NCBI RefSeq assembly: GCF_019216885.1
Contig: NZ_JAAQRC020000001.1
Location: 4,715,501-4,779,500 of the forward strand
DNA length: 64,000 bases
Reading direction: 5' to 3'
DNA from: Methylobacterium sp. SyP6R
GTDB lineage: Bacteria; Pseudomonadota; Alphaproteobacteria; Rhizobiales; Beijerinckiaceae
How positions within the stretch are numbered: position 1 is the stretch's first letter; every line of letters starts with the position of its first letter. The translations under genes and the position numbers were made by a program. Of the stretch, positions 45,904-53,999 are shown piece by piece. The notes beneath the pieces were generated by a model. The model was not told the origin of the DNA. It worked only from the letters and a program-made list of their open reading frames with translations, and ran no database searches.

Positions 45904-45908
45904 CGACC

Positions 45909-48434
45909 ATGACCGACCGCAGCGAGAGATTCACCCTGCCGCTCATCGCGGTGGCCCTCGTGGCCCTGCCGTTCGGCCTGTCGGCGCTGGGCCTCACCCT
46001 CACCTCGGCCACCGACGTGGTGGTGTTCGCGGTGGCCTGCATGGGGCTCAACATCCTGGTCGGGCAGACGGGCCTCGTCTCCTTCGGCCACGGCGCCTTC
46101 TTCGGGCTCGGCGCCTACGCGGCGGCGATCGGCCAGCGGACGTTCTTTCCCGGCACCCTGCTGCCGCCGATCCTGTTCGCCCTCGCCTTCGTGGCCGTGG
46201 CGGCCCTGCTCCTCGGCCTGCTGATCCTGCGCCGGCGCGGCGTCTACTTCTCGCTCCTGACGCTGGCCCTCTCGGCGCTCTCCTTCACCGTGGCCTTCCG
46301 CTGGACGGCGCTCACCGGCGGCGAGAGCGGCTATGGCGGCGTCGAGCGCACGCGCTTCCTCGGTCTCGATCTCGACGCGGCCTGGACCTGGTACGGGTTG
46401 GTGGCCGTCGCCGCCTTCGCGGTCGCGTTCGGGCTGGCGCGGTTCCGCCGCTCGCCGGTGGGCACGGTGCTGGAGGCGATCCGCGAGAACGAGCAGCGCG
46501 CCCGCTTCCTCGGCTACCCGACCCAACGCTACAAGCTCCTCGCCTTCACGGTCTCGGCCACCGTGACGGGTCTGGCCGGTGTGCTCAGCGTCTTCACCCA
46601 CCGCTTCGCCTCGGCCGAGCCGCTGGGCACCGCCTTCTCGGGCGAATTGCTCGCCATGGTGGTGATCGGCGGGATGCGGGGCTTTGCCGGGCCCGCGATC
46701 GGGGCCCTGTTCTTCATCCTGTTTCGAGAGATGCTGTCGATCTGGACCGCCGACTGGCTGTTCTGGTTCGGCCTCCTGTTCGTCGGCTTCATCCTGTTCT
46801 CGCCCGACGGGCTCGTCGGCATCGGCCGGCGCGTGTACCGGATGGTGCGCCCGCCCGCGACCGAGGACGCCGCCATGGCGGGCCGCAAGGCCGGGCTTCC
46901 TGAGAACCTGCCCGCCTTCCTGCGGCCGGACGGCGCGATCGACGGGGTGATCCTGGCGGCCCGCGGCATCGCCAAGCGCTTCGGCGGGCTGAAGGCGGTG
47001 GACGGCGTCACCATCGCGGTGCGAGACCGGACGCTGCACGCCCTGATCGGCCCCAATGGTGCGGGCAAGACCACCGCCTTCAACCTGATCTCCGGGATGT
47101 ACAAGCCCGAGACCGGCACGGTCACCCTCGCCGACCGGTCGATCGCCGGCTTCGCCCCGGAGCGGATCTGCGAGGCCGGCATCGGCCGCTCGTTCCAGAT
47201 CACCAACCTCTTTCCGGCCCTCACCGTCGCGGACAACATCCGGCTCGCCGTGCAGGGGCGGCGCCCCGGCCGGTTCAACCCGTGGCGCGACGCCCGTGCC
47301 GACCGGGAAGCGGCCGCCGAGACCGCCGAGATCCTGCGCTGGCTCGGCCTCGCCGGGCTGGAGCGGGCGGAGGCCGGCTCGCTGTCCTATGGCGGCCAGC
47401 GCCTCCTCGACATGGGGGTGGCGCTGGCGACCAAGCCCCGGATGCTGCTCCTCGACGAGCCGCTGGCGGGCCTGGCGGCCGCCGAGCGCACCCGCATCGG
47501 CGACATCATCAAGCGGGTCTCGACCGAGGTGCCGGTCCTGATGGTCGAGCACGACATCGACCGGGTGTTCCAGATCGCCGACGCCGTGACCGTGATGAAC
47601 GAGGGCACGGTGCTGGTCGACGGCACGGTCGAGGATGCCCGCACCAGCCCCAAGGTGCAGGAGGTCTATATCGGCTCGGGCACCGCCGCGATGGCGGCCC
47701 GCCCCCGCCCGAGTGCCGCCGAACCGCAGGTCCTGCTCGCGCTCGAGAACGTCGATACTTTCTATGGCAAGAGCCACATCCTGTCGGGCGTCACCTTCGA
47801 CGTGCAGACCCACGAGATCGTGGCGCTCCTCGGCCGCAACGGCGCCGGCAAGTCGACCTGCCTCAAGACCATCACGGGGCTCGCCCCCCACGCCGCCGGA
47901 CATATCAAGCTCGGGGCCGACCTCCTCGACGGCCGCTCGGCGGCGGCGATCGCGCGGGCCGGCATCGGCTACGTGCCGCAGGGGCGCGGGCTCTTCGCCG
48001 GGATGAGCGTCGCCGAGAACCTGGAACTCGGCCGGCTCAAGCGCCGCACCGGCAACGGCGTGCACTGGGACGAGGAGCGGGTGCTGTCCTACTTCCCGCG
48101 CCTGCGCGAGCGCTGGAAGACGCCCGCCGACTACCTGTCGGGCGGCGAGCAGCAGATGGTGGCGGTGGCCCGCGCGCTGTCGGGCGACGTGCGGGTGCTG
48201 CTCCTCGACGAGCCGTTCGAGGGTCTGGCCCCGGCGGTGGTCGAGAGCCTGTTCGAGACCTTCGACGCCCTTCGCCGCGAGGTCTCGATCGTCATCGTCG
48301 ACCACAACCTCGACCTTGCGCTCGCCCTGTCCGACCGCACCGTGGCCCTGGAGCGCGGCCGGGTGATGCATGCCGGCCCGTCGAAGGCGCTGCGCGACGA
48401 CCTGGCCTTGCGCCGGCAGGTGCTGTGGCTGTGA
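45909..48434 (+). CDS. Triple fusion of LivM permease and LivG and LivF ATPases
   Basis: One chain of 841 residues. Residues 1-310 are a LivM permease (CMGLNILVGQTGLVSFGHGAF, SAEPLGTAFSGELLAMVVIGG). Residues about 335-590 are a LivG ATPase with GPNGAGKTT, an LSYGGQ signature and LLLDEPLAGL. Residues about 605-841 are a LivF ATPase with GRNGAGKST, LSGGEQQM and LLLDEPFEGL. All motifs are intact. Permease-ATPase fusions are known in this family, but a complete M-G-F chain is uncommon in my knowledge. A GTG at 45900 overlapping the upstream stop is an alternative start. Confidence 0.93.
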   Translation: MTDRSERFTLPLIAVALVALPFGLSALGLTLTSATDVVVFAVACMGLNILVGQTGLVSFGHGAFFGLGAYAAAIGQRTFFPGTLLPPILFALAFVAVAALLLGLLILRRRGVYFSLLTLALSALSFTVAFRWTALTGGESGYGGVERTRFLGLDLDAAWTWYGLVAVAAFAVAFGLARFRRSPVGTVLEAIRENEQRARFLGYPTQRYKLLAFTVSATVTGLAGVLSVFTHRFASAEPLGTAFSGELLAMVVIGGMRGFAGPAIGALFFILFREMLSIWTADWLFWFGLLFVGFILFSPDGLVGIGRRVYRMVRPPATEDAAMAGRKAGLPENLPAFLRPDGAIDGVILAARGIAKRFGGLKAVDGVTIAVRDRTLHALIGPNGAGKTTAFNLISGMYKPETGTVTLADRSIAGFAPERICEAGIGRSFQITNLFPALTVADNIRLAVQGRRPGRFNPWRDARADREAAAETAEILRWLGLAGLERAEAGSLSYGGQRLLDMGVALATKPRMLLLDEPLAGLAAAERTRIGDIIKRVSTEVPVLMVEHDIDRVFQIADAVTVMNEGTVLVDGTVEDARTSPKVQEVYIGSGTAAMAARPRPSAAEPQVLLALENVDTFYGKSHILSGVTFDVQTHEIVALLGRNGAGKSTCLKTITGLAPHAAGHIKLGADLLDGRSAAAIARAGIGYVPQGRGLFAGMSVAENLELGRLKRRTGNGVHWDEERVLSYFPRLRERWKTPADYLSGGEQQMVAVARALSGDVRVLLLDEPFEGLAPAVVESLFETFDALRREVSIVIVDHNLDLALALSDRTVALERGRVMHAGPSKALRDDLALRRQVLWL

Positions 48435-48474
48435 GTTCTTCGATATGATCCATTCCGGGGGAGATTCGCCAAAG

Positions 48475-49401
48475 ATGCCGACCGTCGCAATCGTCGGGGC
48501 CGGGCTGATCGGCCGGTCCTGGGCCGTGGTCTTCGCCCGGTCCGGGTTCGCCGTCCGCCTGACCGACATCCACAACGAGGCGCTCGATGCCGCCCCCGGC
48601 CACATCGCGGAGGCCCTGCGCCAGCTCGAGACCCACGGCCTCGTGACGGATATCCCGGCGATCCTCGCCCGGATCCGGACCTGCCCGACCCTCGCCGAGG
48701 CGGTGGCCGGCGCCGATCTGGTGCAGGAGAACGGCCCCGAGACGGTGGAGGCCAAGCGCGCGCTGTTCTCCGAGCTCGACGCCTTGTGCGGGCCGGACAC
48801 GATCCTCGCCTCCTCGACCTCGGCCATCGTCGCCTCGCTGTTCACCGAAGGGCTCGCGGGGCGGGCCCGCTGCCTCGTCGGCCACCCGGTCAACCCGCCC
48901 CACCTCGTGCCGGTGGTGGAATTGTGTGGCGCGCCCTGGACCGATCCGGTGGTGGTGGAGCGGGCACGCGCCCTCTACGAGGCGGCCGGCCAGGCACCGG
49001 TGATCGTGAATCGCGAGGTCGAGGGCTTCGTGCTCAACCGCCTGCAAGGCGCCCTGCTGTCGGAAGCCTTCCGCCTCGTCGCCGAGGGCGTGGTGAGCCC
49101 GGCCGATCTCGACAAGACGGTGGCCGAGGGCTTGGGGCTCCGCTGGTCGTTCCTCGGGCCCTTCGCCACCATCGACCTCAACGCGCCGGGGGGCGTGGCC
49201 GATTACGCCGCCCGCTACGGCGGCTTCTACAGCCGCCTCGCCGCCGATCCGGCCCCCGCCTCGGTCTGGTCGCCCGAGAGCACCGCCCGCATCGTCGCCG
49301 CCTGGGATGGCGGCCCCGATCCCGCCCCGCCGCCCGAGCGCAGCCGCCGGCGCGACGCGCGCCTCGCGGCGCTGATGGCGCACAAGCGCGCCCAATCCTA
49401 G
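48475..49401 (+). CDS. 3-hydroxyacyl-CoA dehydrogenase-type NAD+ enzyme, L-carnitine dehydrogenase-like
   Basis: A protein of 308 residues from the lambda-crystallin/carnitine dehydrogenase branch. The cofactor site is VAIVGAGLIGRSWAVVF. The catalytic His is in VGHPVNPPHLVPVVEL, and EGFVLNRLQGALLSEA follows. The ATG at 48475 is preceded by GGGGGAGA; an ATG ten codons earlier is less likely. It would oxidise a 3-hydroxy acid to a 3-keto acid, and the next gene encodes the enzyme class that cleaves such keto acids. L-carnitine is one possible substrate; the thioesterase usual in that pathway is not present. Confidence 0.88.
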   Translation: MPTVAIVGAGLIGRSWAVVFARSGFAVRLTDIHNEALDAAPGHIAEALRQLETHGLVTDIPAILARIRTCPTLAEAVAGADLVQENGPETVEAKRALFSELDALCGPDTILASSTSAIVASLFTEGLAGRARCLVGHPVNPPHLVPVVELCGAPWTDPVVVERARALYEAAGQAPVIVNREVEGFVLNRLQGALLSEAFRLVAEGVVSPADLDKTVAEGLGLRWSFLGPFATIDLNAPGGVADYAARYGGFYSRLAADPAPASVWSPESTARIVAAWDGGPDPAPPPERSRRRDARLAALMAHKRAQS

Positions 49402-49422
49402 ATAATCCAGGAGGACATTCCC

Positions 49423-50352
49423 ATGGCCAAGAGAAAAGTCGTCATCACCTGCGCCGTCACCGGGGCGATCCACACTCCCTCGATGTCGCCGCACCTGCCG
49501 GTGACCCCCGACGAGATCGCCAAGGCCGCGATCGGCGCGGCGGAGGCCGGCGCCGCGATCGTCCACCTGCATGCCCGCGATCCGAAGACAGGCAAGCCCG
49601 ACCAGTCGCCGGAGGCCTTCGAGCCGTTCCTGAAGGTGATCAAGCAGCGCTCGAACTGCGTGGTGAACCTCACCACCGGCGGCGCCCCGACCATGGGCAT
49701 CGACGAGCGCCTCGGACCGGCAGCCCATTTCAAGCCGGAGGTCGCCTCGCTCAACATGGGGTCGATGAATTTCGGCCTCTATCCGATGCTGTCGCGGTTC
49801 AAGACCTTCCAGCACGACTGGGAGCAGCCCTATCTGGAGGGCTCGCGCGACCGGATCTTCAAGAATACGTTTGCCGACATCGAGCACATCCTGACCACCT
49901 GCGCCGAGAACGGCACCCGGTTCGAGGTCGAGTGCTACGATATCGGCCATCTCTACACACTCTCCCATTTCGCCGATCGCGGGGTGATCAAGCCGCCCTT
50001 CTTCGTGCAGAGCGTGTTCGGCATCCTCGGCGGCATTGGCCAGCATCCGGAGGACGTGCAACACATGAAGCGCACCGCCGACCGGCTGTTCGGCGACGAT
50101 TACCGCTGGTCGGTGCTCGGGGCGGGCCGCAACCAGATGACCATCGCCGCCCAGGCGATCGCGCTCGGCGGCAACGTCCGGGTGGGCCTGGAGGATTCGC
50201 TGTGGATCGGAGCGGGTAAGATGGCCGAGTCGAACGCCCAGCAGGTCCTGAAGGCGCGCCAGATCATCGAGGGCCTTGGGCTCGACGTGGCGACGCCGGA
50301 CGACGCGCGCGAGATTCTTGCGCTGAAGGGCGGGGATCGGGTGAATTTCTAG
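49423..50352 (+). CDS. Beta-keto acid cleavage enzyme (BKACE, DUF849)
   Basis: A 309-residue zinc-dependent TIM-barrel enzyme. The metal ligands His48 and His50 (VHLHARD) and Glu257 (VGLEDSLW) are visible, along with VNLTTGGAPTMG and SLNMGSMNF. BKACE enzymes react a beta-keto acid with acetyl-CoA to give acetoacetate and a new acyl-CoA. The dehydrogenase encoded 21 bases upstream would supply the keto acid. The substrate class (dehydrocarnitine, 3-keto-5-aminohexanoate or another) cannot be fixed by eye. Confidence 0.92.
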   Translation: MAKRKVVITCAVTGAIHTPSMSPHLPVTPDEIAKAAIGAAEAGAAIVHLHARDPKTGKPDQSPEAFEPFLKVIKQRSNCVVNLTTGGAPTMGIDERLGPAAHFKPEVASLNMGSMNFGLYPMLSRFKTFQHDWEQPYLEGSRDRIFKNTFADIEHILTTCAENGTRFEVECYDIGHLYTLSHFADRGVIKPPFFVQSVFGILGGIGQHPEDVQHMKRTADRLFGDDYRWSVLGAGRNQMTIAAQAIALGGNVRVGLEDSLWIGAGKMAESNAQQVLKARQIIEGLGLDVATPDDAREILALKGGDRVNF

Positions 50353-50392
50353 CTACCGATCGAGGATGGACTCCGGCAGCGCCGACGCCCAA

Positions 50393-50558
50393 CCCTCCCC
50401 CCTCTGCGGGGGAGGGTGCCCCACGGAGTGGGGCGGGAGAGGGGCGGCGCGACGGGACTGGGTATGGCGCCCGTCAGAACGGTTCAGTTCGATCCGGAAA
50501 CGGCGTCCCCTCTCCCGGCCCCCTCCGGGGGCCACCCTCCCCCGCAGAGGGGGGAGGG
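50393..50558. repeat. Palindromic intergenic repeat, family A copy 2
   Basis: It fills most of the gap between the convergent BKACE and SMP-30 genes. The arms CCCTCCCCCCTCTGCGGGGG and CCCCCGCAGAGGGGGGAGGG are identical to those of copy 1, and the inner part GGGAGAGGGGCGGCGCGAC is shared. Confidence 0.85.
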
Positions 50559-50600
50559 TTCATGCGCGGCGGCCGTCTTGCCTGTGCAGAAGGCGTAGTC

Positions 50601-51620
50601 TTACGGCACCATCGCCCCTTGCGTCTCGACATACACCGCGTAGATCGACGTGCTCGCGGCCATGAACAGTCGATTCTTCTTCGGCCCGCCGAAGCACAAA
50701 TTGGCGCAGGTCTCCGGCAGGTGGATCTTGCCGATCAGGTCGCCGGACGGCGCGTAGCAGCGCACCCCGTCCTCCTTCGGGTCGGCCCAGCCCATCGAGC
50801 ACCAGACGTTGCCGTCGACGTCGGTGCGCACCCCGTCGGTGAAGCCCGGCGCAAACCCTTCCGCGAAGACCCGGTCGCCGGTGAGCTTGTCGCCGTCCAC
50901 GTTGAAGGCGCGGATGTTGGCCCGCCCGCCATGGGTGGCGCCGGAATCGACGACGTAGAGGATCTTTTCGTCGGGCGAGAAGGCGAGCCCGTTCGGCCGG
51001 TCGATGCCCTCGGCCGCGACCTTGGCCTGGCCGGTCGCGGGATCGAGGCGGTAGACCCGGGTCGGCAGTTCCGCCTTGGCCTTGTGGCCCTCGTAGAACC
51101 CGTCGATGCCGTAGCCCGGATCGGTGAACCAGACCGCGTTGTCGGAGGCCACCACCGCGTCGTTGGGGGCGTTGAGCGGCTTGCCGTCGAATTTGTCGAT
51201 CAGCACCGTGATCGTGCCGTCGGGCTCGGTGCGGGTGACCCGGCGGGTGTCGTGCTCGCAGGTGATGAGCCGGCCCTGGCGGTCGCGGGTGTTGCCGTTC
51301 GAGTAGTTGGAATTCGCCCGGTAGACGCTGACATGGCCGTTCTCGAGCCAGCGCATGATCCGGTTGTTGGGAATGTCGCTCCACAGGAGGTAGCCGCCGT
51401 CACGGAAATAGACCGGGCCTTCGGCCCAGCGGAATCCGGTGGCGATGCGCTCGATGGCGGCGTTGCCGACCTTGTAGCGGAAGCGCTTGTCCAGGGCCTC
51501 GACCCGCGGGTCGGGATAGCGGGTGCCCGGCAGGTCGCCGAGGGGCAGCCGGTCGGCCCTGGCTGCGACCGTGGTCGCGGTGAGCGCAGCGGCGCCCGCG
51601 AGGACGTCACGTCGGTTCAT
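50601..51620 (-). CDS. SMP-30/gluconolactonase family protein with twin-arginine signal
   Basis: A 339-residue six-bladed beta-propeller. The N-terminus MNRRDVLAGAAALTATTVA is a twin-arginine signal, cleaved probably after ARA, so it acts in the periplasm. Metal-site features are WAEGPVYF (Glu), LNAPNDAVV (Asn) and YVVDSGATHG (Asp). It would open a sugar lactone. The ATG at 51620 follows GGGAGGAG at good spacing. It is convergent with the BKACE gene. Confidence 0.9.
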   Translation of the reverse strand: MNRRDVLAGAAALTATTVAARADRLPLGDLPGTRYPDPRVEALDKRFRYKVGNAAIERIATGFRWAEGPVYFRDGGYLLWSDIPNNRIMRWLENGHVSVYRANSNYSNGNTRDRQGRLITCEHDTRRVTRTEPDGTITVLIDKFDGKPLNAPNDAVVASDNAVWFTDPGYGIDGFYEGHKAKAELPTRVYRLDPATGQAKVAAEGIDRPNGLAFSPDEKILYVVDSGATHGGRANIRAFNVDGDKLTGDRVFAEGFAPGFTDGVRTDVDGNVWCSMGWADPKEDGVRCYAPSGDLIGKIHLPETCANLCFGGPKKNRLFMAASTSIYAVYVETQGAMVP

Positions 51621-51765
51621 CACTCGTCTCCTCCCGTCCGGTCTTCGCGCCGGACGGGGGGATTGTACGGAAGCCGAGGCCTATGTCTCGTGGTTTTCTG
51701 GTCGATGAGGCGATGGTGCCGTGGCGGGGAGCGCTCGGTAAGGTCGCGAGTTGGGAGGCGGCGCA

Positions 51766-51990
51766 ATGGCTCGCACCGTGACTAAAATGAGCGAGGACCA
51801 GCCTGTCTGCTCGCGGCCGGCGCCTCATCATGACAAGATCGAACCCAGAAACTGCCAGCAGGTCGGCCAGAACATCCCTTCCGAGCGCCCTGACAATCTC
51901 TCTGCCATCCTCAGCGTGATCGACAGCATACCAGACGACATGCTGTGCGATCTTCATGACGGCCTCCCGCAAGAGCGAGACGATCTGTAA
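51766..51990 (+). CDS. Hypothetical small protein
   Basis: The ORF encodes 74 residues (MARTVTKMSEDQPVCSRPA...) and is preceded by GGGAGG seven bases before the ATG, a strong ribosome site. The product is hydrophilic, with an acidic C-terminal half (SIPDDMLCDLHDGLPQERDDL) and no membrane segment. No family was recognised. It is convergent with the BrnA-like gene, whose stop lies three bases beyond. Confidence 0.45.
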   Translation: MARTVTKMSEDQPVCSRPAPHHDKIEPRNCQQVGQNIPSERPDNLSAILSVIDSIPDDMLCDLHDGLPQERDDL

Positions 51991-51993
51991 AAC

Positions 51994-52383
51994 TTACCGC
52001 GATAGCGGTGACTTGGCTGCCTCGTCGACATCATCCGGCACGACGCCGGTGCCGAGCGCCGCGAAGGCAGCCTCCGGCTCTCGCGCCACGACGGTCAGCA
52101 GGGCGCGGGCCGGGGCGTCCGGCACGGTACGGCCCTGCTCCCAGTTGCGCACCGTCGCCAGAGGGATGTGCAGCGCCTCCGCGAACTCTTTCTGCGTCAG
52201 GCCAAGTCGAACCCGCACGTCGCGCGGACCCGGCACGACCCGCACCGCTTTCGGCTCGAACTCGGGGTCAAACCCGTCTTCCTTCTGATAGGCACGGATA
52301 TCCTCTTCCGTCGTCGAATCCAGTTTGGCTTCGTCGACCTGGGGGCGGTGCAGAAGCGCTTGGCTCAGACTGAATTTCGCCAT
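51994..52383 (-). CDS. BrnA/XRE-type antitoxin with helix-turn-helix
   Basis: A 129-residue protein. The N-terminal half is acidic and unstructured-looking (STTEEDIRAYQKEDGFDPEF) and the C-terminal half is an XRE-like helix-turn-helix (VRLGLTQKEFAEALHIPLATVRNWEQGRTVPD). The position directly after brnT and the plan match BrnA-type antitoxins, which bind the toxin with one end and the operator with the other. The ATG at 52383 lies inside the 3' end of the original brnT frame. Because of a frameshift in brnT the same frame is open back to 52680. Confidence 0.75.
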   Translation of the reverse strand: MAKFSLSQALLHRPQVDEAKLDSTTEEDIRAYQKEDGFDPEFEPKAVRVVPGPRDVRVRLGLTQKEFAEALHIPLATVRNWEQGRTVPDAPARALLTVVAREPEAAFAALGTGVVPDDVDEAAKSPLSR

Positions 52384-52635
52384 CGGGTACGCTCCTTCCT
52401 GTTCGAGGGCCAGGCGGTGATGATCCAGCGGACCAGGCCCTCGATCCGTGTAGACGACGGTGTAGAACCTGCCTCCGACCTCACCGACCGCAATCATGCG
52501 AGGTTCGCCGTAGGCTTGGCGCAGGTCCTGCCACTCGACAATCTGGCCGAGGAAGATCCCGACCGCATCCTCGAAGCCGAAGCCGCGCTCCGCGCGCACC
52601 TTCTCGTTCTTCTCGTCATGCCAGTCGAAATCCAT
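52365..52635 (-). pseudogene. brnT: BrnT family toxin gene with a frameshift
   Basis: The ATG at 52635 begins a BrnT-like sequence (MDFDWHDEKNEKVRAERGFG, FYTVVYTDR) that should continue with EGLVRWIITAWPSNRKERTRW. That continuation is encoded, but in another frame, starting at about 52442; the break lies near 52443. Restoring two bases would give a normal 90-residue toxin ending at 52365. As written, the toxin frame runs directly into the antitoxin frame, predicting a fused product. BrnT is a ribosome-independent RNase. A sequencing error, a decayed toxin and programmed frameshifting are all possible. Confidence 0.75.
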
Positions 52636-52722
52636 GCAGCAAGGTAAGCTTACAGCGCACTCGCCGCAAGGTGCCCACAAGGGGATGGTGAGGAGCGGCT
52701 TCCCTGAAAGCGCAACTTCAGC

Positions 52723-53793
52723 TCACCCCCGATACGCCTCCCCATCCAGCCCGAACGGCCGTCCCGCCGCCAGCAGCGTCTCCCAGACCGGATCGGGCAG
52801 CGGCACGCCCTCGGCCAGGCGCTGCGCCCTGGTCCGCCGCTCCGGCTCGCCCGGCAGCAGCACCTCGCCGCCGGGCACCGGCCGCGCGCCCTTGAAGAAG
52901 TCGAGATAGGCGCGGGTCTCGCGCACCATCGCGTCCTCGGAGCCGAAGGCCTCGGGCGTCATGTAGAGCGACAGCATCCCGTTGCAGAACCGTCGCGCGC
53001 CAGGGCCCGCGGTCCCCGATCCGGTGAGCGCACCGGCGAGCAATTCGCATAGCAGGGCGAGCCCCGAACCCTTGTGCTCGCCGAAGGCCCGGATCGCGCC
53101 GGCGCCCTTGAGGTTGTCGCGCTCCGGGCCGTCGAGGGGGCCGTAGAGCGTCGCAGGGTCGGCCGAGAGACGGCCATCCGGTTCGATCAGGACGCCATCG
53201 GGCAGCGCCTTGCCGCCCTGCGAGGCGACCAGCACCTTGCCTTCGGCCACCGCCGAGGTGGCGAAATCGAGGATCACAGGCTCGGCGCCCGCCACCGGAA
53301 AGCCCGCCGCGAAGGGCGCGGTCGAGAAGCGTCGGTCGACCGAGCCGAACGGCGCGACCAAGAGGCTCCCCGCCACGTTGACGAAATGCACCGAGACGAG
53401 GCCGGCGGCGGCCGCCTGCTCGGCCCACTCGCCGATGCGGCCGAGATGGCCGGCATGGCGCAACGCCACGATGGCGACGCCGTTCTCGCGCGCCTTGCGG
53501 ATGCCGAGTTCGGTGGCGAACGGGCCGGCGGTCTGGCCGAAGCCGTAATGAGCGTCGACCAACGCGAAGGCCGGGCCGTCGGTCACCACCTCGGGCGTCC
53601 GGTCGGCCTCGACCTCGCCCTCCTTCAGCCAGGAGACGTAGCGCGGCACCCGGATCACCCCGTGGCTGTCGTGCCCGGTCAGGTTGGCGGCGACGAGGTA
53701 GCGGCCGATCCGCTCGGCCTCCGCCTCCGAGCAGCCCGCGCGTGAAAAGATGTCCCGGACGTAGGCGGTCAGGCCGGCAGCGGCGATCTGCAT
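52723..53793 (-). CDS. Malate/L-lactate dehydrogenase family oxidoreductase (LDH2/YlbC type)
   Basis: The product has 356 residues. This NAD(P)-dependent family shares no fold with classical lactate dehydrogenase. The motif TGHDSHGVIRVPRYV contains the catalytic His; AHYGFGQTAG and ALRHAGHLGRIGEWAE follow. Members act on malate, ureidoglycolate, 2,3-diketogulonate or related hydroxy acids. The ATG at 53793 has a GGGAGGA ribosome site; the frame is open upstream to 53922 without one. It is divergent from the third importer cluster. Confidence 0.9.
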   Translation of the reverse strand: MQIAAAGLTAYVRDIFSRAGCSEAEAERIGRYLVAANLTGHDSHGVIRVPRYVSWLKEGEVEADRTPEVVTDGPAFALVDAHYGFGQTAGPFATELGIRKARENGVAIVALRHAGHLGRIGEWAEQAAAAGLVSVHFVNVAGSLLVAPFGSVDRRFSTAPFAAGFPVAGAEPVILDFATSAVAEGKVLVASQGGKALPDGVLIEPDGRLSADPATLYGPLDGPERDNLKGAGAIRAFGEHKGSGLALLCELLAGALTGSGTAGPGARRFCNGMLSLYMTPEAFGSEDAMVRETRAYLDFFKGARPVPGGEVLLPGEPERRTRAQRLAEGVPLPDPVWETLLAAGRPFGLDGEAYRG

Positions 53794-53999
53794 GAGAAAT
53801 CCTCCCGGTTTCTTGATTGTGGCGCGCCGGAGAATGGCCGTGCCGCGGCCGGAGGTCGAGGGCATCCGGCGCAGATCAGGCCCGGCATTTTTAATCCGGG
53901 GTGCGGACAGGGGGATGGACATGGCAGCGCTGCCGGTGTCTCATCCGGGCCAAGGCCGGGCCTCGAAGCACCGGTCATGTCCATGGGAGGAACATGCCG

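Noticed and set aside
45828..48893. Open frame of over 1000 codons on the minus strand
   Set aside because: It lies opposite the LivH and LivMGF genes, has low-complexity Arg/Gly/His-rich translation and no ribosome site; it is a by-product of GC-rich codon usage.
51607..51972. Minus-strand frame of 121 codons beside the SMP-30 gene
   Set aside because: It has no recognisable domain and overlaps the SMP-30 start; the plus-strand ORF at 51766 has a better ribosome site.
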